DNA from: Apostichopus japonicus
Taxonomy: Eukaryota > Echinodermata > Holothuroidea > Aspidochirotida > Stichopodidae
Assembly (NCBI RefSeq): GCF_037975245.1
Contig: NC_092579.1
Coordinates: 253,001-317,000 of the forward strand
Reading direction: 5' to 3'
Length of the DNA stretch: 64,000 nt
Shown: positions 47,635 to 57,840 of the stretch, one piece after another
Layout of the letters: each line of letters starts with the position of its first letter
How positions within the stretch are numbered: the stretch's first letter is position 1
Notes under the pieces: generated by a model
The model's input: the letters and a program-made list of their open reading frames with translations, nothing else
What the model was told of the DNA's origin: nothing
Databases searched by the model: none
Made by a program: the position numbers and the translations under genes

Positions 47635-49130
47635 TGCATTAGGATGGCATCTGTCCTGTCAATGGGTGGCTTATTACATTTGCTAACACTAAGATGGCAT
47701 CTGTCCTGTCAATGGGTGGCTTATTACATTTGGTAACATTAAGATGGCATCTGTCCTGTCAATGGGTGGCTTATTACATTTGGTAACATTAAGATGGCAT
47801 CTGTCCTGTCAATGGGTGGCTTATTACATTTGGTAACATTAAGATGGTATCTGTCCTGTCAATGGGTGGCTTATTACATTTGGTAACATTAAGATGGTAT
47901 CTGTCCTGTCAATGGGTGGCTTATTACATTTGCTAACACTAAGATGGCATCTGTCCTGTCAATGGGTGGCTTATTACATTTGGTAACATTAAGATGGTAT
48001 CTGTCCTGTCAATGGGTAGCTTATTACATTTGCTAACACTAAGATGGCATTTGTCCTGTCAATGGGTGGCTTATAACATTTGCTAACACTAAGATGGCAT
48101 TTGTCCTGTCAATGTGTGGCTTATTACATTTGGTAACATTAAGATGGCATCTGTCCTGTCAATGGGTGGCTTATTACATTTGGTAACATTAAGATGGTAT
48201 CTGTCCTGTCAATGGGTGGCTTATTACATTTGGTAACATTAAGATGGTATCTGTCCTGTCAATGGGTGGCTTATTACATTTGGTAACATTAAGATGGTAT
48301 CTGTCCTGTCAATGGGTGGCTTATTACATTTGGTAACATTAAGATGGTATCTGTCCTGTCAATGGGTGGCTTATTACATTTGGTAACATTAAGATGGTAT
48401 CTGTCCTGTCAATGGGTGGCTTATTACATTTGCTAACACTAAGATGGTATCTGTCCTGTCAATGGGTGGCTTATAACATTTGCTAACACTAAGATGGTAT
48501 CTGTCCTGTCAATGGGTGGCTTATTACATTTGCTAACACTAAGATGGTATCTGTCCTGTCAATGGGTGGCTTATTACATTTGCTAACACTAAGATGGTAT
48601 CTGTCCTGTCAATGGGTGGCTTATTACATTTGCTAACACTAAGATGGTATCTGTCCTGTCAATGGGTGGCTTATTACATTTGCTAACACTAAGATGGTAT
48701 CTGTTCTGTCAATGGGTGGCTTATTACATTTGCTAACACTAAGATGGCATTTGTCCTGTCAATGGCTGGCTTATTTCATTTGCTAACACTAAGATGGCAT
48801 TTGTCCTGTCAATGGGTGGCTTATTACATTTGCTAACATTAAGATGGCATCTGTCCTGTCAATGGGTGGCTTATTACATTTGCTAACACTAAGATGGTAT
48901 CTGTCCTGTCAATGAATGCCATTTTACATTTGCTAACATTAAGATGGTATCTGTCCTGTCAATGGGTAGCTTATTACATTTGGTAACATTAAGATGGTAT
49001 GTCCTGTCAATGGGTCGCTTATTACATTTGGTAACATTAAGATGGTATCTGTCCTGTCAATGGGTGGTTCATTACATTTGGCAACACTGAGGTGGCAGCC
49101 GTGCTGTCAATGGGTGGCTTACTACTGTTG
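47635..49130. repeat. 50-bp minisatellite, about 29 copies
   Basis: Units contain AAGATGGCATCTGTCCTGTC, AATGGGTGGCTTATTACATT and TGGTAACATT. Two interspersed variants end TGGTAACATT or TGCTAACACT. The right edge (after about 48900) is more diverged. A related but diverged block lies at 49650-49925. Confidence 0.94.
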
Positions 49131-49649
49131 TTGTGTGTCCTGTAATCGGTACCAGGCCTCGACAAATACAGTTGCCAACTCGCCATTGGCGAGTAGAATA
49201 TTAGCTTTGGCAAATAGAAAATACACTATGCACTACATTTCAGCTAGTGACTTGTGGGCAAGGCTATCGTTACAAACATTTCACAGAATGATGCAAGCAG
49301 TACTTTGGCCAACTTGAAGCATGTTTAAGATGTAAACTGATTTTTATCAATGAACAATCTCAGTAAAATGGTTCGCTATCTGCACATGCATTATGTACGG
49401 GAAGTTTTCATGTGCGGAGATTGTTCACGGGCGTTTATAAACATACAGCGGATAAAATCATTTAAAATATTATATAAAAATTAATACAGGGAACGGTTTG
49501 AGCTTACGATGTACGTAACATGTTTAAAGGCATTCATATATATGTTGTTCATATATTAATTTCTCAACCAAATAAAAAAGTTTATTGAACATCGATATCA
49601 CCACGGCTTGGTTATGCACAGGCAACCCATACACCTACCCATACCTTAG
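49131..49649. other. Unique sequence between two related arrays
   Basis: Contains a small hairpin, ACTCGCCATTGGCGAGT, near 49181-49197. The right part probably includes the 3' end of the - strand gene. No coding exon is recognised. Confidence 0.45.
49581..49586 (-). terminator. Possible polyadenylation signal of the - strand secreted-protein gene
   Basis: TTTATT on the + strand reads AATAAA on the - strand, about 390 bp after the stop at 49977. If used, the 3' UTR would span the 48-bp repeat block. It is the first AATAAA I see downstream of the stop. Confidence 0.35.
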
Positions 49650-49925
49650 TACAGTTGCTAACACTAAGATGGTGTTTCCTGCTAATGGGTACCTTTCTAC
49701 TGTGATAACACTAAGATGCCGGATGGTGTGTCCTGTTAATGGGTACCTTTCTACTGTGGTAACACTAAGATGGTGCATGTCCTGTTAATGGGTACCTTAC
49801 TACTGTTGCTAACACTAAGATGGTATGTTTCCTGTTGAATGGGTACCTTACTACTGTTGCTAACAATAAGATGGTGTATCCTGTTAATGGGTACCTTACT
49901 ACTGTTGCTAACACTAAGATGGTGA
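49650..49925. repeat. Diverged 47-50-bp repeat block, five to six copies
   Basis: Units contain GCTAACACTAAGATGGTGT, CCTGTTAATGGGTACCTT and ACTACTGTT. They are clearly related to the 50-bp array at 47635-49130 (AAGATGG, CCTGT, AATGGGT in the same order) but older and less regular. The block lies just downstream of the stop of the - strand gene and may be in its 3' UTR. Confidence 0.8.
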
Positions 49926-49976
49926 AATAAAGCAAAGTCAAAGTAGGTTTGAAGCAAAATGGGGGTATAAACAGGG

Positions 49977-50218
49977 TCATGGGATATTAATGTCATATGA
50001 TGGCCTGTCATCGATTCTATTCCAGCTGCAGTTGTTCCATAGGTGCTGGACAAGATAGAATGGATACTTGCGGCAATTGTCATCCTCTATGCAATGGCCC
50101 TCACAGTTGTTTCCCCACCAAGCGTTAAACTTGGACACTTGATCCTCCGAGCAGGTGGTATAGCCATCTCTGGTCCATGTAGCATTCTCAAAGGCAGCAT
50201 TTTCTATGGATCGTTTCC
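49977..50218 (-). CDS. Secreted-protein gene, last coding exon
   Basis: The acceptor TGCTCATTTCAG ends at 50219. The first two bases complete Arg82, then KRSIENAAFENATW leads into a Cys- and Trp-rich stretch that includes WWGNNCEGHCIEDDNC and LWNNCSW. The stop TGA is at 49979-49977. Composition (many Cys, Trp, Asn) contrasts sharply with the surrounding low-complexity repeats and supports real coding. Confidence 0.75.
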
Positions 50219-53200
50219 CTGAAATGAGCAATGAGTTAATCAGAATGATGACTGAAAGGTAAGTGACAGCAATGCCATCAAAGGTCAGGGCTATCTATGC
50301 TACCACATCTGGCAAGAGATAGTCATGCCATAAAACCCAGGAATATCAGGGCTATCTATGCTACCACATCTGGCAAGAGATAGTCATGCCATAAAACCCA
50401 GGAATATCAGGGCTATCTATGCTACCACATCTGGCAAGAGATAGTCATGCCATAAAACCCAGGAATATCAGGGCTATCTATGCTACCACATCTGGCAAGA
50501 GATAGTCATGCCATAAAACCCAGGAATATCAGGGCTATCTATGCTACCACATCTGGCAAGAGATAGTCATGCCATAAAACCCAGGAATATCAGGGCTATC
50601 TATGCTACCACATCTGGCGAGAGATAGTCATGCCATAAAACCCAGGAATATCAGGGCTATCTATGCTACCACATCTGGCGAGAGATAGTCATGCCATAAA
50701 ACCCAGGAATATCAGGGCTATCTATGCTACCACATCTGGCGAGAGATAGTCATGCCATAAAACCCAGGAATATCAGGGCTATCTATGCTACCACATCTGG
50801 CGAGAGATAGTCATGCCATAAAACCCAGGAATATCAGGGCTATCTATGCTACCACATCTGGCAAGAGATAGTCATGCCATAAACCCAGGAATATCAGGGC
50901 TATCTATGCTACCACATCTGGCAAGAGATAGTCATGCCATAAAACCCAGGAATATCAGGGCTATCTATGCTACCACATCTGGCGAGAGATAGTCATGCCA
51001 TAAAACCCAGGAATATCAGGGCTATCTATGCTACCACATCTGGCAAGAGATAGTCATGCCATAAACCCAGGAATATCAGGGCTATCTATGCTACCACATC
51101 TGGCAAGAGATAGTCATGCCATAAACCCAGGAATATCAGGGCTATCTATGCTACCACATCTGGCAAGAGATAGTCATGCCATAAACCCAGGAATATCAGG
51201 GCTATCTATGCTACCACATCTGGCAAGAGATAGTCATGCCATAAACCCAGGAATATCAGGGCTATCTGTGCTACCACATCTGGCAAGAGATAGTCATGCC
51301 ATAAAACCCAGGAATATCAGGGCTATCTATGCTACCACATCTGGCGAGAGATAGTCATGCCATAAAACCCAGGAATATCAGGGCTATCTATGCTACCACA
51401 TCTGGCGAGAGATAGTCATGCCATAAAACCCAGGAATATCAGGGCTATCTATGCTACCACATCTGGCAAGAGATAGTCATGCCATAAAACCCAGGAATAT
51501 CAGGGCTATCTATGCTACCACATCTGGCGAGAGATAGTCATGCCATAAAACCCAGGAATATCAGGGCTATCTATGCTACCACATCTGGCAAGAGATAGTC
51601 ATGCCATAAACCCAGGAATATCAGGGCTATCTATGCTACCACATCTGGCAAGAGATAGTCATGCCATAAAACCCAGGAATATCAGGGCTATCTATGCTAC
51701 CACATCTGGCGAGAGATAGTCATGCCATAAAACCCAGGAATATCAGGGCTATCTATGCTACCACATCTGGCGAGAGATAGTCATGCCATAAACCCAGGAA
51801 TATCAGGGCTATCTATGCTACCACATCTGGCAAGAGATAGTCATGCCATAAACCCAGGAATATCAGGGCTATCTATGCTACCACATCTGGCAAGAGATAG
51901 TCATGTATTAAACCCAGGAATATCAGGGCTATCTATGCTACCACATCTGGCAAGAGATAGTCATGCCATAAACCCAGGAATATCAGGGCTATCTATGCTA
52001 CCACATCTGGCAAGAGATAGTCATGCCATAAACCCAGGAATATCAGGGCTATCTGTGCTACCACATCTGGCAAGAGATAGTCATGCCATAAAACCCAGGA
52101 ATATCAGGGCTATCTATGCTACCACATCTGGCGAGAGATAGTCATGCCATAAAACCCAGGAATATCAGGGCTATCTATGCTACCACATCTGGCAAGAGAT
52201 AGTCATGCCATAAAACCCAGGAATATCAGGGCTATCTATGCTACCACATCTGGCAAGAGATAGTCATGCCATAAAACCCAGGAATATCAGGGCTATCTAT
52301 GCTACCACATCTGGCGAGAGATAGTCATGCCATAAAACCCAGGAATATCAGGGCTATCTATGCTACCACATCTGGCGAGAGATAGTCATGCCATAAAACC
52401 CAGGAATATCAGGGCTATCTATGCTACCACATCTGGCGAGAGATAGTCATGCCATAAAACCCAGGAATATCAGGGCTATCTATGCTACCACATCTGGCAA
52501 GAGATAGTCATGCCATAAACCCAGGAATATCAGGGCTATCTATGCTACCACATCTGGCAAGAGATAGTCATGCCATAAACCCAGGAATATCAGGGCTATC
52601 TATGCTACCACATCTGGCGAGAGATAGTCATGCCATAAAACCCAGGAATATCAGGGCTATCTATGCTACCACATCTGGCGAGAGATAGTCATGCCATAAA
52701 ACCCAGGAATATCAGGGCTATCTATGCTACCACATCTGGCAAGAGATAGTCATGCCATAAAACCCAGGAATATCAGGGCTATCTATGCTACCACATCTGG
52801 CGAGAGATAGTCATGCCATAAAACCCAGGAATATCAGGGCTATCTATGCTACCACATCTGGCGAGAGATAGTCATGCCATAAAACCCAGGAATATCAGGG
52901 CTATCTATGCTACCACATCTGGCGAGAGATAGTCATGCCATAAAACCCAGGAATATCAGGGCTATCTATGCTACCACATCTGGCAAGAGATAGTCATGCC
53001 ATAAAACCCAGGAATATCAGGGCTATCTATGCTACCACATCTGGCAAGAGATAGTCATGCCATAAACCCAGGAAAATCAGGGCTATCTATGCTACCACAT
53101 CTGGCAAGAGATAGTCATGCCATAAAACCCAGGAATATCAGGGCTATCTATGCTACCACATCTGGCAAGAGATAGTCATGCCATAAACCCAGGAATATCA

Positions 53201-56200
53201 GGGCTATCTATGCTGCCACATCTGGCAAGAGATAGTCATGCCATAAAACCCAGGAGTATCAGGGCTATCTATGCTACCACATCTGGCGAGACATAGTCAT
53301 GCCATAAAACCCAGGAGTATCAGGGCTATCTATGCTACCACATCTGGCAAGAGATAGTCATGCCATAAAACCCAGGAATATCAGGGCTATCTATGCTACC
53401 ACATCTGGCGAGAGATAGTCATGCCATAAAACCCAGGAATATCAGGGCTATCTATGCTACCACATCTGGCGAGAGATAGTCATGCCATAAAACCCAGGAA
53501 TATCAGGGCTATCTGTGCTACTTACCACACCTGCAAGCAGATAGCCATGTCATCAAACCCATGGCTACTATGCTACTTACCACACCTGGAAGGAATCCAT
53601 GTCATCAAATCCATGTAACTCAGGGCTACCCATGCTACTTACCACACCTGCAAGCAGATAGCCATGTCATCGAATCCATGGCTACCTATGCTACTTACCA
53701 CACCTGGAAGGAATCATCAAACCATGTAACTCAGGGCTATCCATGCTACTTAACTTTGAGGGAATTGTCCATGCCAGCAAACCCATGTAACTCAGGGCTT
53801 CCCATGCTACTTATCTTTGAGGGAATTGTCCGTGCCAGCAAACCCATGTAACTCAGGGCTATCCATGCTACTCAACTCTGAGGGAATTGTCCATGCCAGC
53901 AATGCCCATGTAACTCAGGGCTACCCATGCTACTCAGCTTTTAGGGAATTGTCCATGCCAGCAAACCCATGTAATTAGGGCTACCCATGCTACTCAACTT
54001 TGAGGGAATTGTCCATGCCAGCAAACCCATGTAACTCAGGGCTACTCAACTTTGAGGGAATTGTCCATGCCAGCAAACCCATGTAACTCAGGGCTACTCA
54101 ACTTTGAGGGAATTGTCCATGCCAGCAAACCCATGTAACTCAGGGCTACCCACACTACTTAACTTTGAGGGAATTGTACATGCCAGAAAACACTTGTAAC
54201 TTATAGCAATCTATGCTATTCACATGGAAAGAGACAACAATGCCCTGGAAACAAGTCATGGCTACTAATGCTGCTATAGGAGATACCCTGGATGTGACCA
54301 ACATGGAACCAGCTTATGGCCATTTGTCATTGAATCACAACCACTAGGTTGTATGACTGTTACTATATTAGTTCCTACAAAATATTGGCTTTACATGCTT
54401 TGTAATTTTGAAGTCCTCAGATATTCCACAACAGTACTTACGGATGTGGCAATCAGTTGCACTTGCGTCATTATAGTCATAAACCCCCTCTAAGAACAGA
54501 ACATTTTCATGGTGAACAAAGCCTTCATTCCCAATAGCAGAAGCGTATCCTTCCCAATACCGCAGAAAAACATTCAAACAGGATCCTGAGTCGTCGTCTA
54601 TGATGACACAGCTTTCGAAGTGCTGTAAATTACAGCTGGCTTCAACTTTAAAGGAAGGGAAAGTTCATTTCAATAGCATAGGAATAACAGCACATGAACT
54701 TATGTTTACTAGGTACAACTTTGCATCCGTTCGACAGTGGAATTTTGCTTAAAATGTCAGACCATTATAATGATAAAAATTTCAAACAACACTGCAATTA
54801 CTCTACGTAGTTACCTGCAATTCTATGAAACTGAAATGACTTCCCATGAAATGTTTCATATTTGGATGTGAATGACAAATGCTAAAATTCTGTCTAGTTG
54901 CCCTTTATCATAGCAAGGTAAATGTAAAGGTACTGTTCAAAGTAAATGCCTGCCCAACAGTAATTTAAGAACCACATTTCCAAACTACAATACATGCACA
55001 GCAACACAAAGGTTTTGTTACAGAAATGTTTTCGTCAGTACGGCTTGCAGACAAGAAGAATGGAAAGAGCTTTGAGGAGTACTAGTAAGATGAGTAGATA
55101 AGTAGAGTAACATGAGTAGACACAAGATTGGACTTAAGAAAACTTACAGTAAACAGTGAGGGTACCATGTAGCTTAGACAGCTAGACAGCGTGAGCATGG
55201 AGGGACAGGGTGTGCATGAAGGGACAAGGTGAGCATGGAAGGACAGGGTGTGCATGAAGGGACAGAACATGGAGGGTTAAGGTGTGCTTACAGGGGCAGG
55301 GTGTGCATGGGACAACACATTGAAAGAGATCCACACAAACAATATGTGCTGTACAGTGGTTAATATACTCAAATGTTCTGTTTACAACCTGAACTGCAAT
55401 ACAAGCATACATTAATTTATGGCCAAGTTGGAAACCTGAAAGATATCTAAGACTTTGGGAAAGTCTGTCCTTAGGACAGTATTTTGGCCTATCTGTATAA
55501 TACAGTTATTGTAATTTACTGGGAGGGCTAACTACATATAAATAGCTCCACTCTGGAAAAGAGCTGATCAGATTACTCTAGAGTGTGAATCTGTTAGTCT
55601 GGTAGTAAAGTGTACAATAAGTTCCTACTACCTTGTTGCAAACTGTCCTGATAGGCTGATACATTACCTTTCTTGGACTACCATCCTCAGGAGAGCCATT
55701 AATGGAATGAGAAACAAAACAGTTTCAAGTTCTCAATTAAACTTCCATTTACAATAGTCTAGTGTAATACTAGGACCAGAAGGCCAAACGCTTATTGTTC
55801 TGACGCTTCTCAATATGCCAATTGAAATCCAGATGCTAGTAAATCAATGAACCTAATTGGACCTACTAAAACATCTTCAGCCAAGTTCGGAGAAAATTAT
55901 TAAATACCGTTTGAGCTATCATCTTTTGACAGTTAAATGGCTACCTCCAGACCTGGTGTTCCAATGATGCTTAGGCCTATATCATGACCTGTGAATTGTG
56001 GTCACAGGAATCAATATTTAATGGCCAATTTAAAGAACACTTGTCCTGTTCTGGTATTATCTCTGACAGTTGGCCGCATAAGCGTCACCCAAAGGCTTAT
56101 TTAGCCGTAAATAAGCAACCCATATTGAACAGACTATCAGTATCACTATCATCAGGTTAAAAGTAACTAAGCATGAGACTGAGAGCGCTTCATCTTTATT

Positions 56201-56670
56201 TAACCTACGATTAGGTAAATAAGCAACAATACGTACAACACTAACGGAATCGACGATACTGTAAATACTCAACAGTGTAACGCTAAATATTCGTTAAAGA
56301 AGCAAAAGTGCAACGATAATTTAACAGACGAAAGCCTACTAAAAGAGTTAAGCCTAACATTGCGCATACATAGGCCTAGTATTATTTGTATTACTATTAG
56401 ATAGACATGCAGGCTTAGCGACACTACAGACTACAGTGCCATAGCCTAGGCCTACGGCCAATTGGCTAGGCTAGCATGGGCTTGAGTTGGCTACCTTATT
56501 CTAGCCTAACTCAGGCCAGGCCTGGTATTGACTTGTTTTGTTCTTCTAGTTGCTGAATTTAACGTTGGACTCAGTTTTGTAATATCGCGGAAAAGCAAGT
56601 TCATAATCAAAGGAGTATGTCGCCATTTACCCACGTAAAACAAGACCAGTGCTGTTGCCAGGAACGCCAT
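49977..56670 (-). CDS. Predicted small secreted cysteine-rich protein, three coding exons, family unknown
   Basis: Exons 56631-56670, 54442-54645 and 49977-50218 on the - strand join with matching phases (1, 1) to 486 nt, or 161 residues, with GT-AG borders. The start MAFLATALVLFYV continues across the first junction as V-E-A|S-C, a textbook signal peptide with a likely cut after Ala16. The mature part has nine cysteines (18, 26, 36, 79, 104, 120, 124, 130, 145), an N-A-T sequon at 93-95 and a possible N-C-S at 144-146. A dibasic RKR at 82-84 lies between the cysteine-bearing halves and could be a processing site. The spacing C-x3-C-x5-C near EGHCIEDDNC loosely recalls PAN/apple-type modules. 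That is a weak impression, and I do not recognise the family. It is probably extracellular. Its second intron is mostly a 60/61-bp array. Confidence 0.6.
50283..53520. repeat. 60/61-bp minisatellite in intron 2 of the secreted-protein gene
   Basis: Units contain ATATCAGGGCTATCTATGCT, ACCACATCTGGCAAGAGATA and GTCATGCCATAAAACCCAGG plus A. About 53 copies are present. A 60-bp variant (AAACCC) and a 61-bp variant (AAAACCC) alternate in runs. Where 60-bp units run together, a + strand frame stays open (51028-51354, 51755-52141, 52482-52688) and repeats every 20 residues. These frames are not genes. Confidence 0.96.
53521..54190. repeat. Diverged flank of the 60/61-bp array
   Basis: Older, less regular units such as CAGGGCTACCCATGCTACTT, AACTTTGAGGGAATTGTCCA and TGCCAGCAAACCCATGTAACT-like words share CAGGGCTA, ATGCTAC and AACCCA with the homogeneous array. 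This is the typical decayed edge of a homogenising satellite. Confidence 0.8.
54442..54645 (-). CDS. Secreted-protein gene, coding exon 2
   Basis: The acceptor TCCCTTCCTTTAAAG ends at 54646 and the donor ATCC|GTAAGT begins at 54441, a strong site. Only one frame is open across the exon, and it agrees with the phases of both neighbours. It encodes EASCNLQHFESCVIIDDDSG, a Tyr/Trp/Gly-rich stretch, and ends in ATDCHI. Confidence 0.72.
54646..56630. other. Intron 1 of the secreted-protein gene
   Basis: Unique sequence apart from a short minisatellite at 55185-55315. Open frames within it show no family similarity. Confidence 0.45.
55185..55315. repeat. Short minisatellite, about 20-bp units
   Basis: Imperfect repeats of GAGCATGGAGGGACAGGGTG-type units alternating with TGCATGAAGGGACA, about six units. 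Confidence 0.75.
56631..56670 (-). CDS. Secreted-protein gene, coding exon 1 (signal peptide)
   Basis: The ATG at 56670-56668 has a good context (GCCATGG). It encodes 13 hydrophobic residues, MAFLATALVLFYV, and ends with one base before GTAAAT at 56630. That base plus TT of exon 2 gives Val. An in-frame stop lies upstream of this ATG, and two out-of-frame ATGs precede it. The donor lacks G at +5, so this exon is the least certain of the three. Confidence 0.5.
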
Positions 56671-56719
56671 GGCATAACCGATGTGATTGCAGCGCACGTA
56701 TGGAACGCCATGTTAACAT

Positions 56720-57150
56720 TTACTCAATAATTAAAGATATCTTCATTTAATTCGAGATATCTGCAATTAATTTCAAGTCAATTTTCGAATTAAATTGAAG
56801 ATATCTCTAATTATTTCAGATATCTCCAATTCAATTTGAGATATCAGAAATTGCATTTTCGATATCTTGAATTTTATTTAAGATAGCTCAAATTGATTTT
56901 TAAGTATCAAGCAATAAATTAAAGATATCAAAAAATGGAAACATTATTTAAGCTATCTCGAATTGAGATATCCAAAATTGAATTCTAATATCAAGAATTG
57001 AATTCGAGATACCCAAAATTGAATTCGAGGTATCCAAAATTGAATAAGAGATATCAAGAAAAGAATTAGATATATCCAAAATTGGTTTCGGGATATCAAG
57101 AAATTGAATAAGAGATATCCAAAGTAGAAATTCAAGATATCAAGAATTCA
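56720..57150. repeat. AT-rich degenerate repeat of GATATC/GAATTC palindromic words
   Basis: Irregular units of about 20-25 bp such as GAGATATCCAAAATTGAATT and GATATCAAGAATTGAATT, rich in self-complementary words. It lies just upstream (in the - strand sense) of the first coding exon of the secreted-protein gene. A shorter stretch with the same words occurs near 60225-60255. Confidence 0.75.
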
Positions 57151-57840
57151 GAAAAATGTTGAGTTGACGAGATACGATAAGTTTTCAATTAAACATTTTT
57201 CAGAAAATTGTTCAATTGCTCAGTTGGAATGAAGGGAACTATAATAAACATAATGGAGATCCGTTTCTCTACGTCCGAGCTGTGCACTTGTGGCATAGTC
57301 ACGTATCCCCTGGTAACTGCAGTAGAGTGAGCTTGGCTTGCTTGGCTGTAGGCTAACAGAGGGCGGGACCGATGTCTGGGCGGTATATCCTGGGCCGGAA
57401 GAAGGCAATGGCAAACCACTTCTGTAATCTGCCAAGAAAATGACCATGACATAAAACCCTCACTTCCACTGGAAGCACAGATCCTGAGGCAGTAACTACA
57501 TTTTTTCGGTCATATCATGCGAGCGGACGACTCCCTGGAAAAATCAATAATGGTGGGAATGGGAGATGGATCACGAAAGAGGGGCAGGCCACGAGCACGA
57601 TGGATGGATGGTGTCAAGCAGGCGACTGGGCTGACTCTGGGTGGACTGCGAGGGGCAACCAGGAGCCGGAAGGATTGGAGGATGAAAGTCATGGTCATCA
57701 CCAGGGGTAGGACACGACTCGACGGCACAAGGTGACAAGGTGATAATAAACATACTGCAGAAAAATGTTGAATTGACGAGGTATGATGAGTTGTCAATTA
57801 AACATTTTGCAGAAAAATGTGCAACTGCTCAGTTAAAGCA
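57150..57840. repeat. 85-bp direct repeats flanking a LINE fragment
   Basis: About 57152-57232 and 57758-57838 are similar copies, sharing CAGAAAAATGTTGA, TTGACGAG, TCAATTAAACATTTT and CTGCTCAGTT in order. The RTE-type fragment lies between them. Confidence 0.7.
57481..57735 (+). pseudogene. C-terminal remnant of an RTE-type LINE reverse-transcriptase polyprotein
   Basis: The + strand encodes FFGHIMRADDSLEKSIMVG, then GSRKRGRPRARWMDGVKQAT, LRGATRSRKDWR and GRTRLDGTR before a stop. GHIMR, KRRRGRPRxRWxDxIK and DRxxWRxxV...RTRL are the standard C-terminal signatures of RTE/BovB-like retrotransposon proteins. Upstream (57390-57450), GAAGGCAATGGCAAACCACT, CTGCCAAGAAAA and the GGACACGACT-type end also resemble RTE-derived sequence. 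Endonuclease and polymerase domains are missing and stops lie upstream, so this is a 5'-truncated dead copy. Confidence 0.8.

Noticed and set aside
51028-52688. Open frames with a 20-residue MLPHLARDSHAINPGISGLS repeat
   Set aside because: They occur only where 60-bp satellite units run together and end at each 61-bp unit. They lie in an intron on the opposite strand to the gene.
10610-54190. CRISPR-like direct repeats
   Set aside because: Units are directly contiguous with no unique spacers, the genome is animal, and no cas genes are present.
56506-56697. 63-codon open frame read straight through as a type II membrane protein
   Set aside because: Its nominal start is GTG and the part beyond 56631 has no support. 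Splicing at 56630 from the internal ATG at 56670 gives a phase-matched signal peptide with exon 2 instead.
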